In this document: in pieces, positions 1 through 6,063 of the stretch | How the letters are laid out: every line of letters starts with the position of its first letter | How positions within the stretch are numbered: the stretch's first letter is position 1 | Origin: Pseudomonadota bacterium | GTDB taxonomy: Bacteria > Pseudomonadota > Alphaproteobacteria > Rhizobiales > Hyphomicrobiaceae | Direction of reading: 5' to 3' | DNA length: 8,618 nucleotides | NCBI GenBank assembly: GCA_023387235.1 | Contig: JAEWIJ010000030.1 | Span: forward strand, 1 to 8,618 | The notes under the pieces: model-generated | Told to the model about the DNA's origin: nothing | The model's database searches: none | What the model saw: the letters and a program-made list of their open reading frames with translations, nothing else | Position numbers and translations under genes: made by a program

Positions 1-20
1 CGCGGCCGCCAGCGGCCGCG
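1..20. repeat. Perfect GC-only inverted repeat containing two NotI sites
   Basis: Two 9-base arms, CGCGGCCGC and GCGGCCGCG, are separated by CA, and each arm contains the 8-base NotI recognition sequence. A hairpin could form, but no T-run follows on the plus strand, so it is not a convincing terminator for a gene to the left. It lies at the extreme edge of the window, so what precedes it is unknown. Confidence 0.6.
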
Positions 21-228
21 AGGCGCCCAACCCTTTCTGCAAGATCAGAAACCGCTTATGTTTGGCAGGCGACTGAGCAGCTGATCAGAACCTGTTCTCT
101 CGCGCGGACTCGTTCCACTCCGGGGGATGCTTGCTCGCGCTTACTTCGGCCGCCCGTCGAAAGCGAGCAACACGATGGCCTTCGAAGCTATGAAAGAGGT
201 ATTGAGCCGGCGGAAGATAAATCCCATG
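1..228. other. Gene-free flank left of the IS1111-type element
   Basis: I see no credible gene here. Short open frames exist on both strands, but they lack ribosome binding sites and recognisable protein composition. Besides the GC palindrome at 1-20, there is a small hairpin at 34-51 (TTTCTG, 6-nt loop, CAGAAA) and two copies of a GATCAGAA-containing word near 43 and 83. This is probably the old intergenic or remnant sequence into which the first insertion sequence jumped. Confidence 0.5.
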
Positions 229-231
229 TGT
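223..231. repeat. Direct repeat CCCATGTGT, copy at element tip
   Basis: This 9-base word straddles the outer edge of the inverted repeat at 229. The same word occurs 67 bases further in, at 290-298, inside the non-coding right end. It may be chance or a guide-to-end correspondence. Confidence 0.5.
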
Positions 232-242
232 GGACGGCATCC
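229..242 (+). repeat. Subterminal inverted repeat, transposase-distal end
   Basis: TGTGGACGGCATCC here is the exact reverse complement of 1313-1326. Similarity stops on both sides of the 14 bases, as expected for IS1111-type subterminal repeats. This copy is the right end with respect to the transposase. Confidence 0.8.
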
Positions 243-492
243 TGTTGGCAAGAGCTTTTTGACTTGTCACCGCATGCTGGTCGGTAGCGCCCATGTGTCC
301 GGCCTTTCTGCTCGGCGCGAACACCGATGGCCTTCATGCTATCCGCAAGATCAGCTCCCGATCATTAGCACGCGCTCGAGGCGCCCTGGGATGAATGGGT
401 TTTGCCGATCTCGGTGGTCGACCGCTTACTGCATGACTTGCCTTTAGCCCTCTCCAACCTCGTGAAGCACGCCCGGATGGGCCTGCTCGTTC
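243..492 (-). ncRNA. Long non-coding right end of the IS1111-type element; candidate seekRNA/bridge-RNA locus
   Basis: About 250 bases lie between the transposase stop and the inverted repeat and carry no convincing reading frame. In IS1111-group elements the guide RNA that directs the DEDD recombinase (called seekRNA or bridge RNA) is encoded in this position; that is knowledge of the family. What I see here is the right place, the right size, and a 9-base word (CCCATGTGT, 290-298) that recurs at the tip of the element (223-231), the kind of identity a guide loop would need. No RNA boundaries or fold were computed. With a broken transposase, the RNA could act only if a related transposase were supplied from elsewhere. 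Confidence 0.4.
290..298. repeat. Direct repeat CCCATGTGT, internal copy
   Basis: This is the second copy of the word found at the tip of the element (223-231). The flanking bases differ, so the identity is limited to nine bases. Confidence 0.5.
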
Positions 493-1258
493 CTATGCTG
501 CTTGTGGCACCGGCTCACGATAGGTGCCGCCACGTGCCATCAGCACCCAGGCGACCCGCGCCATCTTGTTGGCTATAGCCACTGCGGCGATCTTGGGCGT
601 GCGCCGCTGCAGAAGTTTGAGCAGCCAAGGACGACGTGTGCCGTGCCGCTGTGCATATCGGATCACCGCAAGACCGCCGACGACGAGAAGCCACCGCAGG
701 TAGTGGTCTCCACGCTTCGATATCTTCCCGAGACGCTCCTTGCCACCGCTTGAGGATTGAGACCATCATGTCGATTAGTCGAGAGAGCCCCTCCCTGCCG
801 ATGGTCTCTGTGATGCCGAACTCTGCGAGATGAGCTCGGATCGTGTTGCTCATCCGCGTTCGATGCTTGATCAACATCGCTCTGGTTCGATGCAGCACCA
901 GCACGCTTTGCTGCTCCACGGACTTCACCTCCGCAAATCGCATGTTCGGGCGGGTGACCGCTTCGCAGATTGCTTCGGCATCCGCTTCATCGTTCTTCTG
1001 GCTCTTCACGTAGGGCTTGACGTATGCCGGCGGCATGAGCCGGACCCGATGCCCCAGCTTCTCGATCGTGCGAGCCCAGTGATGCGCCGTTGCACAGGCC
1101 TCGATGCCGACCAGGCAAGGTTCGAGCTTTGCGAAGAAAGCCTCGACCTGCGCGCGACGAAGCTTGCGACTGAGGGCCTTCTCACCCTGCGCATCGACGC
1201 CATAGGCGTGAAAAACGTTCTTTGCGATATCGAGACCGACTGTGACTGGCTGCACCAT
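493..1258 (-). pseudogene. IS110-family transposase (DEDD recombinase), frameshifted with central deletion
   Basis: Reading starts at the ATG at 1258 (MVQPVTVGLD). The N-terminal RuvC-like DEDD domain is intact for about 165 residues, with D10 in VGLDIAKN, E53 in GIEA, and D90 and D93 in KNDEAD, the four expected acidic residues. Near 755-765 the frame changes. The C-terminal Transposase_20 domain continues in another frame to the stop at 493, with the SSSGGKE serine motif, YLRWLL, TPKIAAVAIANKMARVAW and RGGTY all readable. The segment between, which normally carries the coiled coil and the IPGIG-type helix-hairpin-helix, is missing: about 253 residues remain of a usual 340 or so. Read straight on in the first frame, the C-terminal part becomes unrelated Arg/Ser/Ala-rich sequence. 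The gene cannot make a working transposase. Confidence 0.9.
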
Positions 1259-1312
1259 CTGACTTCTCCATCTCAGACCTCGAAAACCATACCGGTCTTC
1301 GGGTCGGGTGAT

Positions 1313-1326
1313 GGATGCCGTCCACA
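1313..1326 (+). repeat. Subterminal inverted repeat, transposase-proximal end
   Basis: GGATGCCGTCCACA is the exact reverse complement of 229-242. It lies 55 bases upstream of the transposase ATG, which fits the short left end of IS1111-type elements. Confidence 0.8.
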
Positions 1327-1445
1327 GCATCAATAGCGGAAGTCGGCCTCTGCGTCGGGGACGCGGGCCAGGCATCTGCCGACACGTCCGCTATCGAGGA
1401 CAGTCCGGAACGACAGGCGCAAGTGTTTACGACCGCTACTGACCC
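1327..1445. other. Host-derived sliver between the two insertion sequences, with repeated ACnnCCGCTA words
   Basis: About 119 bases separate the two elements, with no gene. Three relatives of one word occur: ACTTCCGCTA as reverse complement at 1334-1343, ACGTCCGCTA at 1384-1393 and ACGACCGCTA at 1429-1438. A fourth relative, ACAGCGGACGT, lies on the far side of the IS1182 element at 2831-2841. This looks like a short dispersed intergenic repeat, a common type in rhizobial genomes as I recall them. Confidence 0.5.
1441..1445. repeat. Candidate target-site duplication GACCC, left copy
   Basis: GACCC abuts the left terminal repeat of the IS1182-family element, and the same five bases directly follow its right end (2826-2830). 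Removing the element and one copy joins the flanks as CCGCTACTGACCCACAGCGG, whose ends are inverted repeats (CCGCT and AGCGG), supporting a real insertion point. Confidence 0.6.
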
Positions 1446-1462
1446 TGGCTGTGTCAAAAGAC
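1446..1462 (+). repeat. Left terminal inverted repeat of the IS1182-family element
   Basis: TGGCTGTGTCAAAAGAC matches the reverse complement of 2808-2824 at 12 of 17 positions, with identity concentrated in the outer half. Confidence 0.6.
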
Positions 1463-1503
1463 TGAGCCATCTATGATTCCCGTGATGATTCGGCGGGGGG
1501 ATC

Positions 1504-2654
1504 ATGAAGAGGTTCGTGGAAGGACAGGATCGGGGTCAGTTGACGCTGCTGCCGGAGTGTCTCGAGGACTGGATCGGCGAAGACAATCCGGTGCGCGCGG
1601 TCGATGCCTTTGTCGACGCGCTGGATCTCGGCGAGATCGGTTTTGCGGGCGTGGAGCCGGCGGCGACGGGCCGGCCGAGCTATCATCCTTCGGTTCTGCT
1701 GAAGCTCTACATCTACGGCTACCTGAACCGCATCCAGTCGAGCCGGCGTCTCGAGCGCGAGGCGGGGCGCAATCTCGAAGTGCTGTGGCTCTTGAAGCGG
1801 CTCGCGCCCGATCACAAGACGATTGCCGACTTCCGCACCGACAACGGCGCGGCCCTGCGCAAGGTGTGCACGCGCTTCGTCGAACTCTGCCGCGAGATGG
1901 GCCTCCTTGCGACGGCGAGCGTCGCCATCGACGGTTCGAAGTTCAAGGCCGTCAACAACCGCGACAAGAACTTTACGGAAGGCAAGGTGGCACGCCGCTG
2001 GGCACAGCTGCAGGAGAGTGTCTCGCGCTATCTCTCTCAGCTCGACACGGCCGACCGGCGGCAGGAGCGCAGGCGGTGCTTCGCGCCGACAAGCTGGAGG
2101 CGGTCGCCGACCGCGGCTATTTCAACAGTACGGAGATCCTCGAGTGCCATGAGGCCGGGATTACGGTGACGTTACCCAAGCCCATGACCTCGGGCGCCAA
2201 GTCGGAAGGCCGCTTCGGCAAGCAGGACTTCGTCTACGTACCGAGTGAGGACATCTATCGCTGCCCGGCCGGCGAGCGTCTCACGTACCGCTACTCGAGC
2301 GAGGAGGAGGGCAAGGTCATGCGCCGCTACTGGACGACGGCGTGCCCGAAATGCCCCTTGAAGCCGAAATGCACAACGGGCTCCCAGCGGCGCATTCCGC
2401 GATGGGAGCACGAACATCTTCTCGATGCCGTGCAGGATCGCCTCGATCGGAATCCCAAAGCGATGCGAGTTCGCCGCGAGACGGTCGAGCATCCGTTCGG
2501 AACCATCAAGTCCCGCATGGGCGCGACACACTTCTTGTGCAAGACGCTGCCCAAGGTCGCCGCCGAGATGGCGCTGCACGTCCTCGCCTACAACATGACG
2601 CGTGTCATGAACATCATGGGTATCAAGCCACTCCTGGCGGCGATCAGGGCGTGA
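1504..2654 (+). pseudogene. IS1182-family DDE transposase, frameshifted with central deletion
   Basis: The N-terminal part starts at the ATG at 1504 (MKRFVEGQDR) and is typical of the family: the YHPSVLLKLYIYGYLNRI segment, HKTIADFR, and the first catalytic Asp, D143, in VAIDGSKFKAV. After about residue 188 (near 2060-2072) the frame changes. The second part then runs to the stop at 2654, with ADKLEAVADRGYFN, TLPKP, the CPKCPLKPKC cysteine cluster and the catalytic Glu in VEHPFGTIK. The stretch normally in between, which includes the second catalytic Asp (usually in a TDPDAR-like motif), is absent: about 380 residues remain of a usual 460-480. The word GCAGG occurs at both 2061 and 2069, so the deletion may have formed through short homology. 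The enzyme cannot be active. Confidence 0.9.
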
Positions 2655-2807
2655 GACGGCCCCCTGCGCTGAGTTCGCGTCAGAGGCTCAAAATGGCTCC
2701 AGGGGCGCACTCAGGATTGCTTGTGAGCCGAAATCGCACGAAAATGCTCATGAACCCGATGCAGACGCTATCTGCTTGGTAGACCGCCAGCCGCAGACCC
2801 CTTCGTC

Positions 2808-2824
2808 GCGTTCTCACACAACCA
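2808..2824 (+). repeat. Right terminal inverted repeat of the IS1182-family element
   Basis: This is the partner of 1446-1462. The outer 14 bases are 11/14 identical after reverse complementing. Confidence 0.6.
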
Positions 2825-2825
2825 A

Positions 2826-2830
2826 GACCC
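2826..2830. repeat. Candidate target-site duplication GACCC, right copy
   Basis: The same five bases as 1441-1445 lie directly beside the right end of the element and 10 bases beyond the histidine kinase stop codon. Confidence 0.6.
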
Positions 2831-2840
2831 ACAGCGGACG

Positions 2841-3884
2841 TCAGAGGTTAGGCCTCGCCAACAGATCGCTGCGGGTCTGCATCTGGCTGACGAGCTTGAC
2901 CGAATGCTCGTAGGTGAAGCCATGTGGATCGTATAGAAGCCGAGGTGGCCTGCCATACGCGGGGACGGCGCGTTCGAGCAATACGCTTCCGAAACTCTTG
3001 CGCCTCGGCGGTAATACGGGCGGTCCACCGCGCTCCTGCCACCTGAAAACAAGGGTGGTCTCATTAGCACCCACCGAAACCGACCAATTAATCGCGACGT
3101 TGCCCCCACCTTGGCTCAATGCGCCATGCTTGACAGCATTGGTAGCTAGCTCGTGCACGATGAGAGCGAAGCCTTGTGCTAAGGTTGGAGTCAAATGCAC
3201 CTGCGGACCTTCTATGCCTATCCGATCGCCAAAACTGCTCGTCACGGCGCGTACGATGTCGCTGAGAAATGTGCCGCGCCCGTCCCCCTCCATCAGTAGA
3301 TCCTGGGCTGCGGCAAGGGCGTGAAGCCGAGATACGAATACATCCGGACCGTCTTCATCATCGCGAAGGCTGGCGCCCGCGATCGAAAGAATAACGGCGA
3401 GGAGATTCTTTGTCCGATGCTGGAGTTCGCGTGCCAGGAGCTCGTAGCGTTGCAACAACTCCCTGGCCTCGTACTGGCGACGGCGTGAGCGCAAAGCGGC
3501 GCGCGCAACACTCGCGAGCGTCGGTGGATGGAACGGTCTCTCCACAAGAGAGACGTTACCCAAGGTGTCCTGAAGCTCTCGCGCCGAGCGATTGCGACTG
3601 GGTTCGTCAACTTTCCCCGTCAGCACAATGATCGGGAGATCGGACCACGCTGGCTGGGATTCGATCCAATTGTGGAGCAATTGTGCCGCGGTGCCGTCGA
3701 TTACCTCATCGGTAAGGACCACGCACGCAGCGCCTTCGCGCATCTCGCGGATGAGATGGATGACACTGTGGCAAACTAACGTCGCGAGGCCTGCCCCGCT
3801 CAGCAGGCGGCTGGCGACATCCGCGTCGCGACGTCGTGCAGTCAGGATCAGGACGCGTTCGGAATCAGGCCCGCCGAGAGGCAT
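2841..3884 (-). CDS. HWE-family sensor histidine kinase with degenerate receiver-like N-terminus
   Basis: A soluble 347-aa protein with no membrane segment. Residues 10-130 resemble a response-regulator receiver, with D59 in VVLTDEVI at the phospho-acceptor position and T89 in IIVLTG. However, the acidic pair near the N-terminus is missing and the usual KPF is RPF, so it may be a pseudo-receiver. Residues about 135-345 form the kinase: H-box ELQHRTKNLLAVI with H156, N-box HELATNAVKHGALS with N249, the W282-Q-E284 motif typical of HWE kinases, and the glycine region FGSVLLERAVP at 298. The family autophosphorylates on His and often feeds the alphaproteobacterial general stress response through PhyR. 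The start lies 2 nt after the kaiC stop, with a GGAAGAG-like binding site inside the kaiC end, so the two genes are cotranscribed and probably act together. No cognate regulator is in the window. An insertion sequence begins 15 bases past the stop. Confidence 0.9.
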   Translation of the reverse strand: MPLGGPDSERVLILTARRRDADVASRLLSGAGLATLVCHSVIHLIREMREGAACVVLTDEVIDGTAAQLLHNWIESQPAWSDLPIIVLTGKVDEPSRNRSARELQDTLGNVSLVERPFHPPTLASVARAALRSRRRQYEARELLQRYELLARELQHRTKNLLAVILSIAGASLRDDEDGPDVFVSRLHALAAAQDLLMEGDGRGTFLSDIVRAVTSSFGDRIGIEGPQVHLTPTLAQGFALIVHELATNAVKHGALSQGGGNVAINWSVSVGANETTLVFRWQERGGPPVLPPRRKSFGSVLLERAVPAYGRPPRLLYDPHGFTYEHSVKLVSQMQTRSDLLARPNL

Positions 3885-3886
3885 TG

Positions 3887-5356
3887 CTACTCTTCCAATA
3901 ATCGTTGATTTCCTACGTACGTCGGAACTCCGCGAAGAACGCCTTGGAACCCGCGCAGAGCTGGCCCAACTTGTATGCCATGGCCAGTCACTTGGAATTC
4001 GCGGATTGTGTCCTCGTGCGGACCGGTTCGCTTTTTGATGACCGAAACCGCTCGTCGAACCCGGCCTTCAGCCTCGAAGTAGCGCATTAACACGACCGTG
4101 TCCGCCAAGTACGTGACGTCAACGGGCGACTTCATATCGTCGACGAGCCCGTGTTGAGCGACTGTAAGGAATGTGCTCACACCACGGCGGTTAAGGTACT
4201 GCAATAGCTCGTGAATATGGAGCAACAAAGCGTGCTCCTCGGGCATAGCAGCCTGATAGCCATTGAGGCTATCGATGACGACCATGCTCACACTGTGATC
4301 GTCGATGGTCCTTCGTACGCGATGGGTAAACTCGCCTGGTGATAGCTCAGCCGCATCAATCTGATCTAAGATGAGATCACCCATCTTCTGATGCGCCTCC
4401 AGATCAATGCCCATCCCCTTGGCACGGCGAAATGTGACGCTGAGTTCCTCGTCGAACACAAATACCGCGACCTTCTCGCCACGCCGCATCGCCGCCGATG
4501 CATATTGAAGGACAAAGACGGATTTGCCTGTGCCAGCCGGTCCGAGCACCAGGGTACTCGTTCCTTTGTCGACGCCGCCCCCCAGCAACTGATCGAGCTG
4601 GCTTATACCACTAGGCACCGGAACTTGCTGGGGTGTGCCTTTGTGCTCTAACGCTACGAGACGTGGAAAAATCTTGACGCCGCCGGTCTCGATAATGAAA
4701 TCGTGGTAGCCGCCACGGAAAGCACGGCCTCGATATTTGGCAATCTTCATTCGGCGACGTTGAGCGCCATAGTTGGGTGACATCTCTTCCAGACAAATTA
4801 CGCCGTGGGCTATACTGTGGACGGTCTTGTCGAGGGTGTCAGTCGTGAGATCGTCTAGCATCAAAACTGTGACGTTTCGACGTGCGAGAAAGTGCTTAAG
4901 CGCGAGGAGTTGCCGCCGATAGCGGAGAGACCCTTGGGCCAGCAGCCTGATTTCCGACAGGCTATCGAGTACGATGAGATCTGGGCGTGTTCGTTCGACA
5001 GCCTCGAGAATTTCTTTCACGGTCTCGCCCAGCTCAAGATCGGAGGCGTAGAGCAACGTCTGCTGCTCACCGGCGTCTAGCGAGCTTTCAGGAGGATGCA
5101 ACTCGCATATCTCAATGGCTTCGCCCAAGGTCCAGCCGTGCGAAGTCGCCGTATTCAGCAGTTCCTGCTTGGTTTCCGAAAGCGTGACGTAGAGCGAACG
5201 CTGGCCACGCCGTTCGCCTTCAATCAGAAACCGGAGCGCGATGGTCGTCTTTCCCGAACCAGGTTTCCCTTCCAGGAAAAACAAGGAGCCTGCGGTCAGC
5301 CCTCCTGCCAATACGTCATCCAGGCCTTCCACTCCTGTGGCTACTAAGCCAGCCAT
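3887..5356 (-). CDS. KaiC-family double-domain RecA-like ATPase
   Basis: 489 aa in two KaiC/RecA-like halves. The first has Walker A GKPGSGKTT (30-38) and Walker B LIVLDSLSE with D131; the second has Walker A GPAGTGKSV (272-280), a double Glu E303-E304 in FDEEL, and Walker B VVIDSLNGY with D362. By eye, the place of the cyanobacterial KaiC phosphosites S431/T432 is T415-Y416 in VTYLADT, so classical Ser/Thr dual phosphorylation is doubtful. The first half keeps only one Glu (E61 in LSETKQ) where KaiC has two. KaiC proteins form ATP-binding hexamers; in non-cyanobacteria such homologues are linked to stress signalling rather than a proven clock. The start is set by AGGAG six bases before the ATG. 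It is the first gene of a kaiC-kinase operon behind an EcfG-like promoter, and no kaiA or kaiB is visible. Family assignment is firm; function is not. Confidence 0.92.
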   Translation of the reverse strand: MAGLVATGVEGLDDVLAGGLTAGSLFFLEGKPGSGKTTIALRFLIEGERRGQRSLYVTLSETKQELLNTATSHGWTLGEAIEICELHPPESSLDAGEQQTLLYASDLELGETVKEILEAVERTRPDLIVLDSLSEIRLLAQGSLRYRRQLLALKHFLARRNVTVLMLDDLTTDTLDKTVHSIAHGVICLEEMSPNYGAQRRRMKIAKYRGRAFRGGYHDFIIETGGVKIFPRLVALEHKGTPQQVPVPSGISQLDQLLGGGVDKGTSTLVLGPAGTGKSVFVLQYASAAMRRGEKVAVFVFDEELSVTFRRAKGMGIDLEAHQKMGDLILDQIDAAELSPGEFTHRVRRTIDDHSVSMVVIDSLNGYQAAMPEEHALLLHIHELLQYLNRRGVSTFLTVAQHGLVDDMKSPVDVTYLADTVVLMRYFEAEGRVRRAVSVIKKRTGPHEDTIREFQVTGHGIQVGPALRGFQGVLRGVPTYVGNQRLLEE

Positions 5357-5657
5357 TTGACGCTCCTAAAGCATTCCCCAAGACCGGTGGCGATTGAGAG
5401 GCCTACTGTAACTGAGCCTGCTATTACGCGGGACAAAGATCATCATCGTAAAACGACTGATCTAGAGACTGGTTCCACCGGCGAGGTACGGCATGACGAA
5501 CACTGCCGTGGTGGGCTTCTACCCCGAGCAGCCATTCCTCCGCAGGATGTCTGTAATGTTCGATTGTTCGGAGCGACCGGGCCAATCCCCGCTTGGCAAA
5601 GTGCGGTTCGTCTAAACGCGGCCTGTCGTAGACCGCTGGGAAAGCAAAGTGGCGCCT
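5357..5657. other. Intergenic region upstream of kaiC
   Basis: About 300 bases with no supported gene on either strand. An open frame on the plus strand across this region has no ribosome binding site and low-complexity basic/proline composition. The region holds the EcfG-type promoter at 5452-5476, a leader of about 90 bases, and the kaiC ribosome binding site AGGAG. No clear terminator for the small gene ending at 5658 was seen. Confidence 0.6.
5452..5476 (-). promoter_or_regulatory. EcfG (general stress sigma factor) promoter for the kaiC-kinase operon
   Basis: On the minus strand GGAAC (5476-5472) is followed after 16 bases by CGTT (5455-5452). The alphaproteobacterial EcfG consensus is GGAAC, 16-17 bases, CGTT. 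It is correctly oriented, with the -10 about 95 bases before the kaiC ATG. The other GGAAC words I scanned for in gene-upstream regions lacked a CGTT at this spacing. Confidence 0.75.
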
Positions 5658-5879
5658 TTAAACACAGCGCGCGTCCACGAGCGGCATCGCCCCTGGGTCA
5701 GCGAGGCGTTTGGCCCTTGTGAGCGCTTTAGCGCGCTCCGGCATTGTCAGTCGGAGGAAACGATCGAGGACCGTGCCGCCGACTTCATAGATGCCGCAGT
5801 GTGAGCAATCGATGCGAATGCCATCAAGATTGCCAAGTGTCTTGTCTTGGGCGACAGCGCCACACCCGCAACCTTGCAT
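5658..5879 (-). CDS. Small conserved-looking protein with C-x-C and C-x2-C motifs
   Basis: 73 aa. Cysteines lie at C4 and C6 (CGC) and at C25 and C28 (DCSHCG), in an arrangement like a small zinc ribbon, followed by a basic helix (MPERAKALTRAKRLADPGAM) and a C-terminal Cys at 72. There is no signal peptide or membrane segment. Three in-frame starts are possible. The ATG at 5879 is preferred because AGGAG (5887-5891) lies seven bases upstream; the ATG at 5885 would leave one base. It reminds me of short uncharacterised Rhizobiales proteins that carry a CPxC-GxYx(I/V) segment, but this is recollection, not a search. It follows the two Hsp20 genes with a gap of about 180 bases, so shared transcription is possible but unproven. 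Function unknown; metal binding is the best guess. Confidence 0.7.
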   Translation of the reverse strand: MQGCGCGAVAQDKTLGNLDGIRIDCSHCGIYEVGGTVLDRFLRLTMPERAKALTRAKRLADPGAMPLVDARCV

Positions 5880-5886
5880 GGCCATT

Positions 5887-5891
5887 CTCCT
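5887..5891 (-). promoter_or_regulatory. Ribosome binding site that decides the start of the small Cys-motif gene
   Basis: AGGAG on the minus strand is seven bases from the ATG at 5879 but only one base from the upstream ATG at 5885, favouring the shorter product. Confidence 0.6.
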
Positions 5892-6063
5892 GCCTGATCT
5901 GCCGCCTCTTGCTGCAGCGTTCTCAACCAAGGCGTCGGCACGCTGCCTCTTCGCAAGCGTACCAGGGGGGACGCATTCGACCCGGACCGACGACGTGGGA
6001 TACGCTCTATGGCCCACCAATCGCAGCGCACAAGCTACAAGCGAGCGCCGTGGAAGACTGTAT

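Larger units (their letters stand above)
229..1326 (-). mobile_element. IS110-family (IS1111-type) insertion sequence, internally deleted
   Basis: The element is delimited by a perfect 14-bp inverted repeat (229-242 and 1313-1326) around a degenerate IS110 transposase. It has only about 54 bp between the transposase start and the upstream repeat, but about 250 bp between the stop codon and the downstream repeat. IS1111-group elements typically have subterminal inverted repeats and a long non-coding right end, which this matches; classical IS110-group members lack such repeats. True tips usually extend a few bases beyond the repeats, so the limits given are minimal. The visible length is about 1.1 kb; an intact relative is usually about 1.4 kb, and the shortfall agrees with the central gap in the transposase gene. 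Confidence 0.75.
1446..2825 (+). mobile_element. IS1182-family insertion sequence, internally deleted
   Basis: About 1.38 kb, carrying an IS1182-type DDE transposase on the plus strand with 58 bases before and about 170 bases after the gene. Terminal repeats read TGGCTGTGTCAAAA on the left and TGGTTGTGTGAGAA (reverse complement) on the right, 11 of 14 identical, and GACCC flanks both ends. Intact relatives are usually around 1.6 kb or longer, and the difference matches the block missing from the transposase gene. The mismatched ends and the deletion indicate an old, immobile copy. The exact right tip (2824 or 2825) is uncertain by one base. Confidence 0.75.

Noticed and set aside
127..447. 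Open frame of about 106 codons on the plus strand
   Set aside because: No ribosome binding site, atypical composition rich in Ser, Arg and Cys, and it runs through the inverted repeat and non-coding end of the insertion sequence.
830..1336. Long plus-strand open frame of 168 codons
   Set aside because: It is the antisense shadow of the IS110 transposase, which is clearly recognisable on the minus strand.
1473..2060. The second IS1182 frame read upstream to a start at 1473
   Set aside because: Before about 2065 this frame gives Arg/Gly/Ala-rich nonsense, while the family sequence is in the frame starting at 1504; only the part after the junction is real.
5357..5657. A hidden kaiB upstream of kaiC
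   Set aside because: No frame in this gap gives a thioredoxin-like 90-100 aa protein on either strand.
5357..5722. Possible plus-strand gene of 121 codons divergent from kaiC
   Set aside because: No binding site, no recognisable domain, and it overlaps the EcfG promoter and the 3' end of the 73-aa gene.
5747..6031. Alternative minus-strand frame overlapping the 73-aa gene
   Set aside because: It lacks a ribosome binding site, and its sequence is less protein-like than the frame with paired cysteines and AGGAG.
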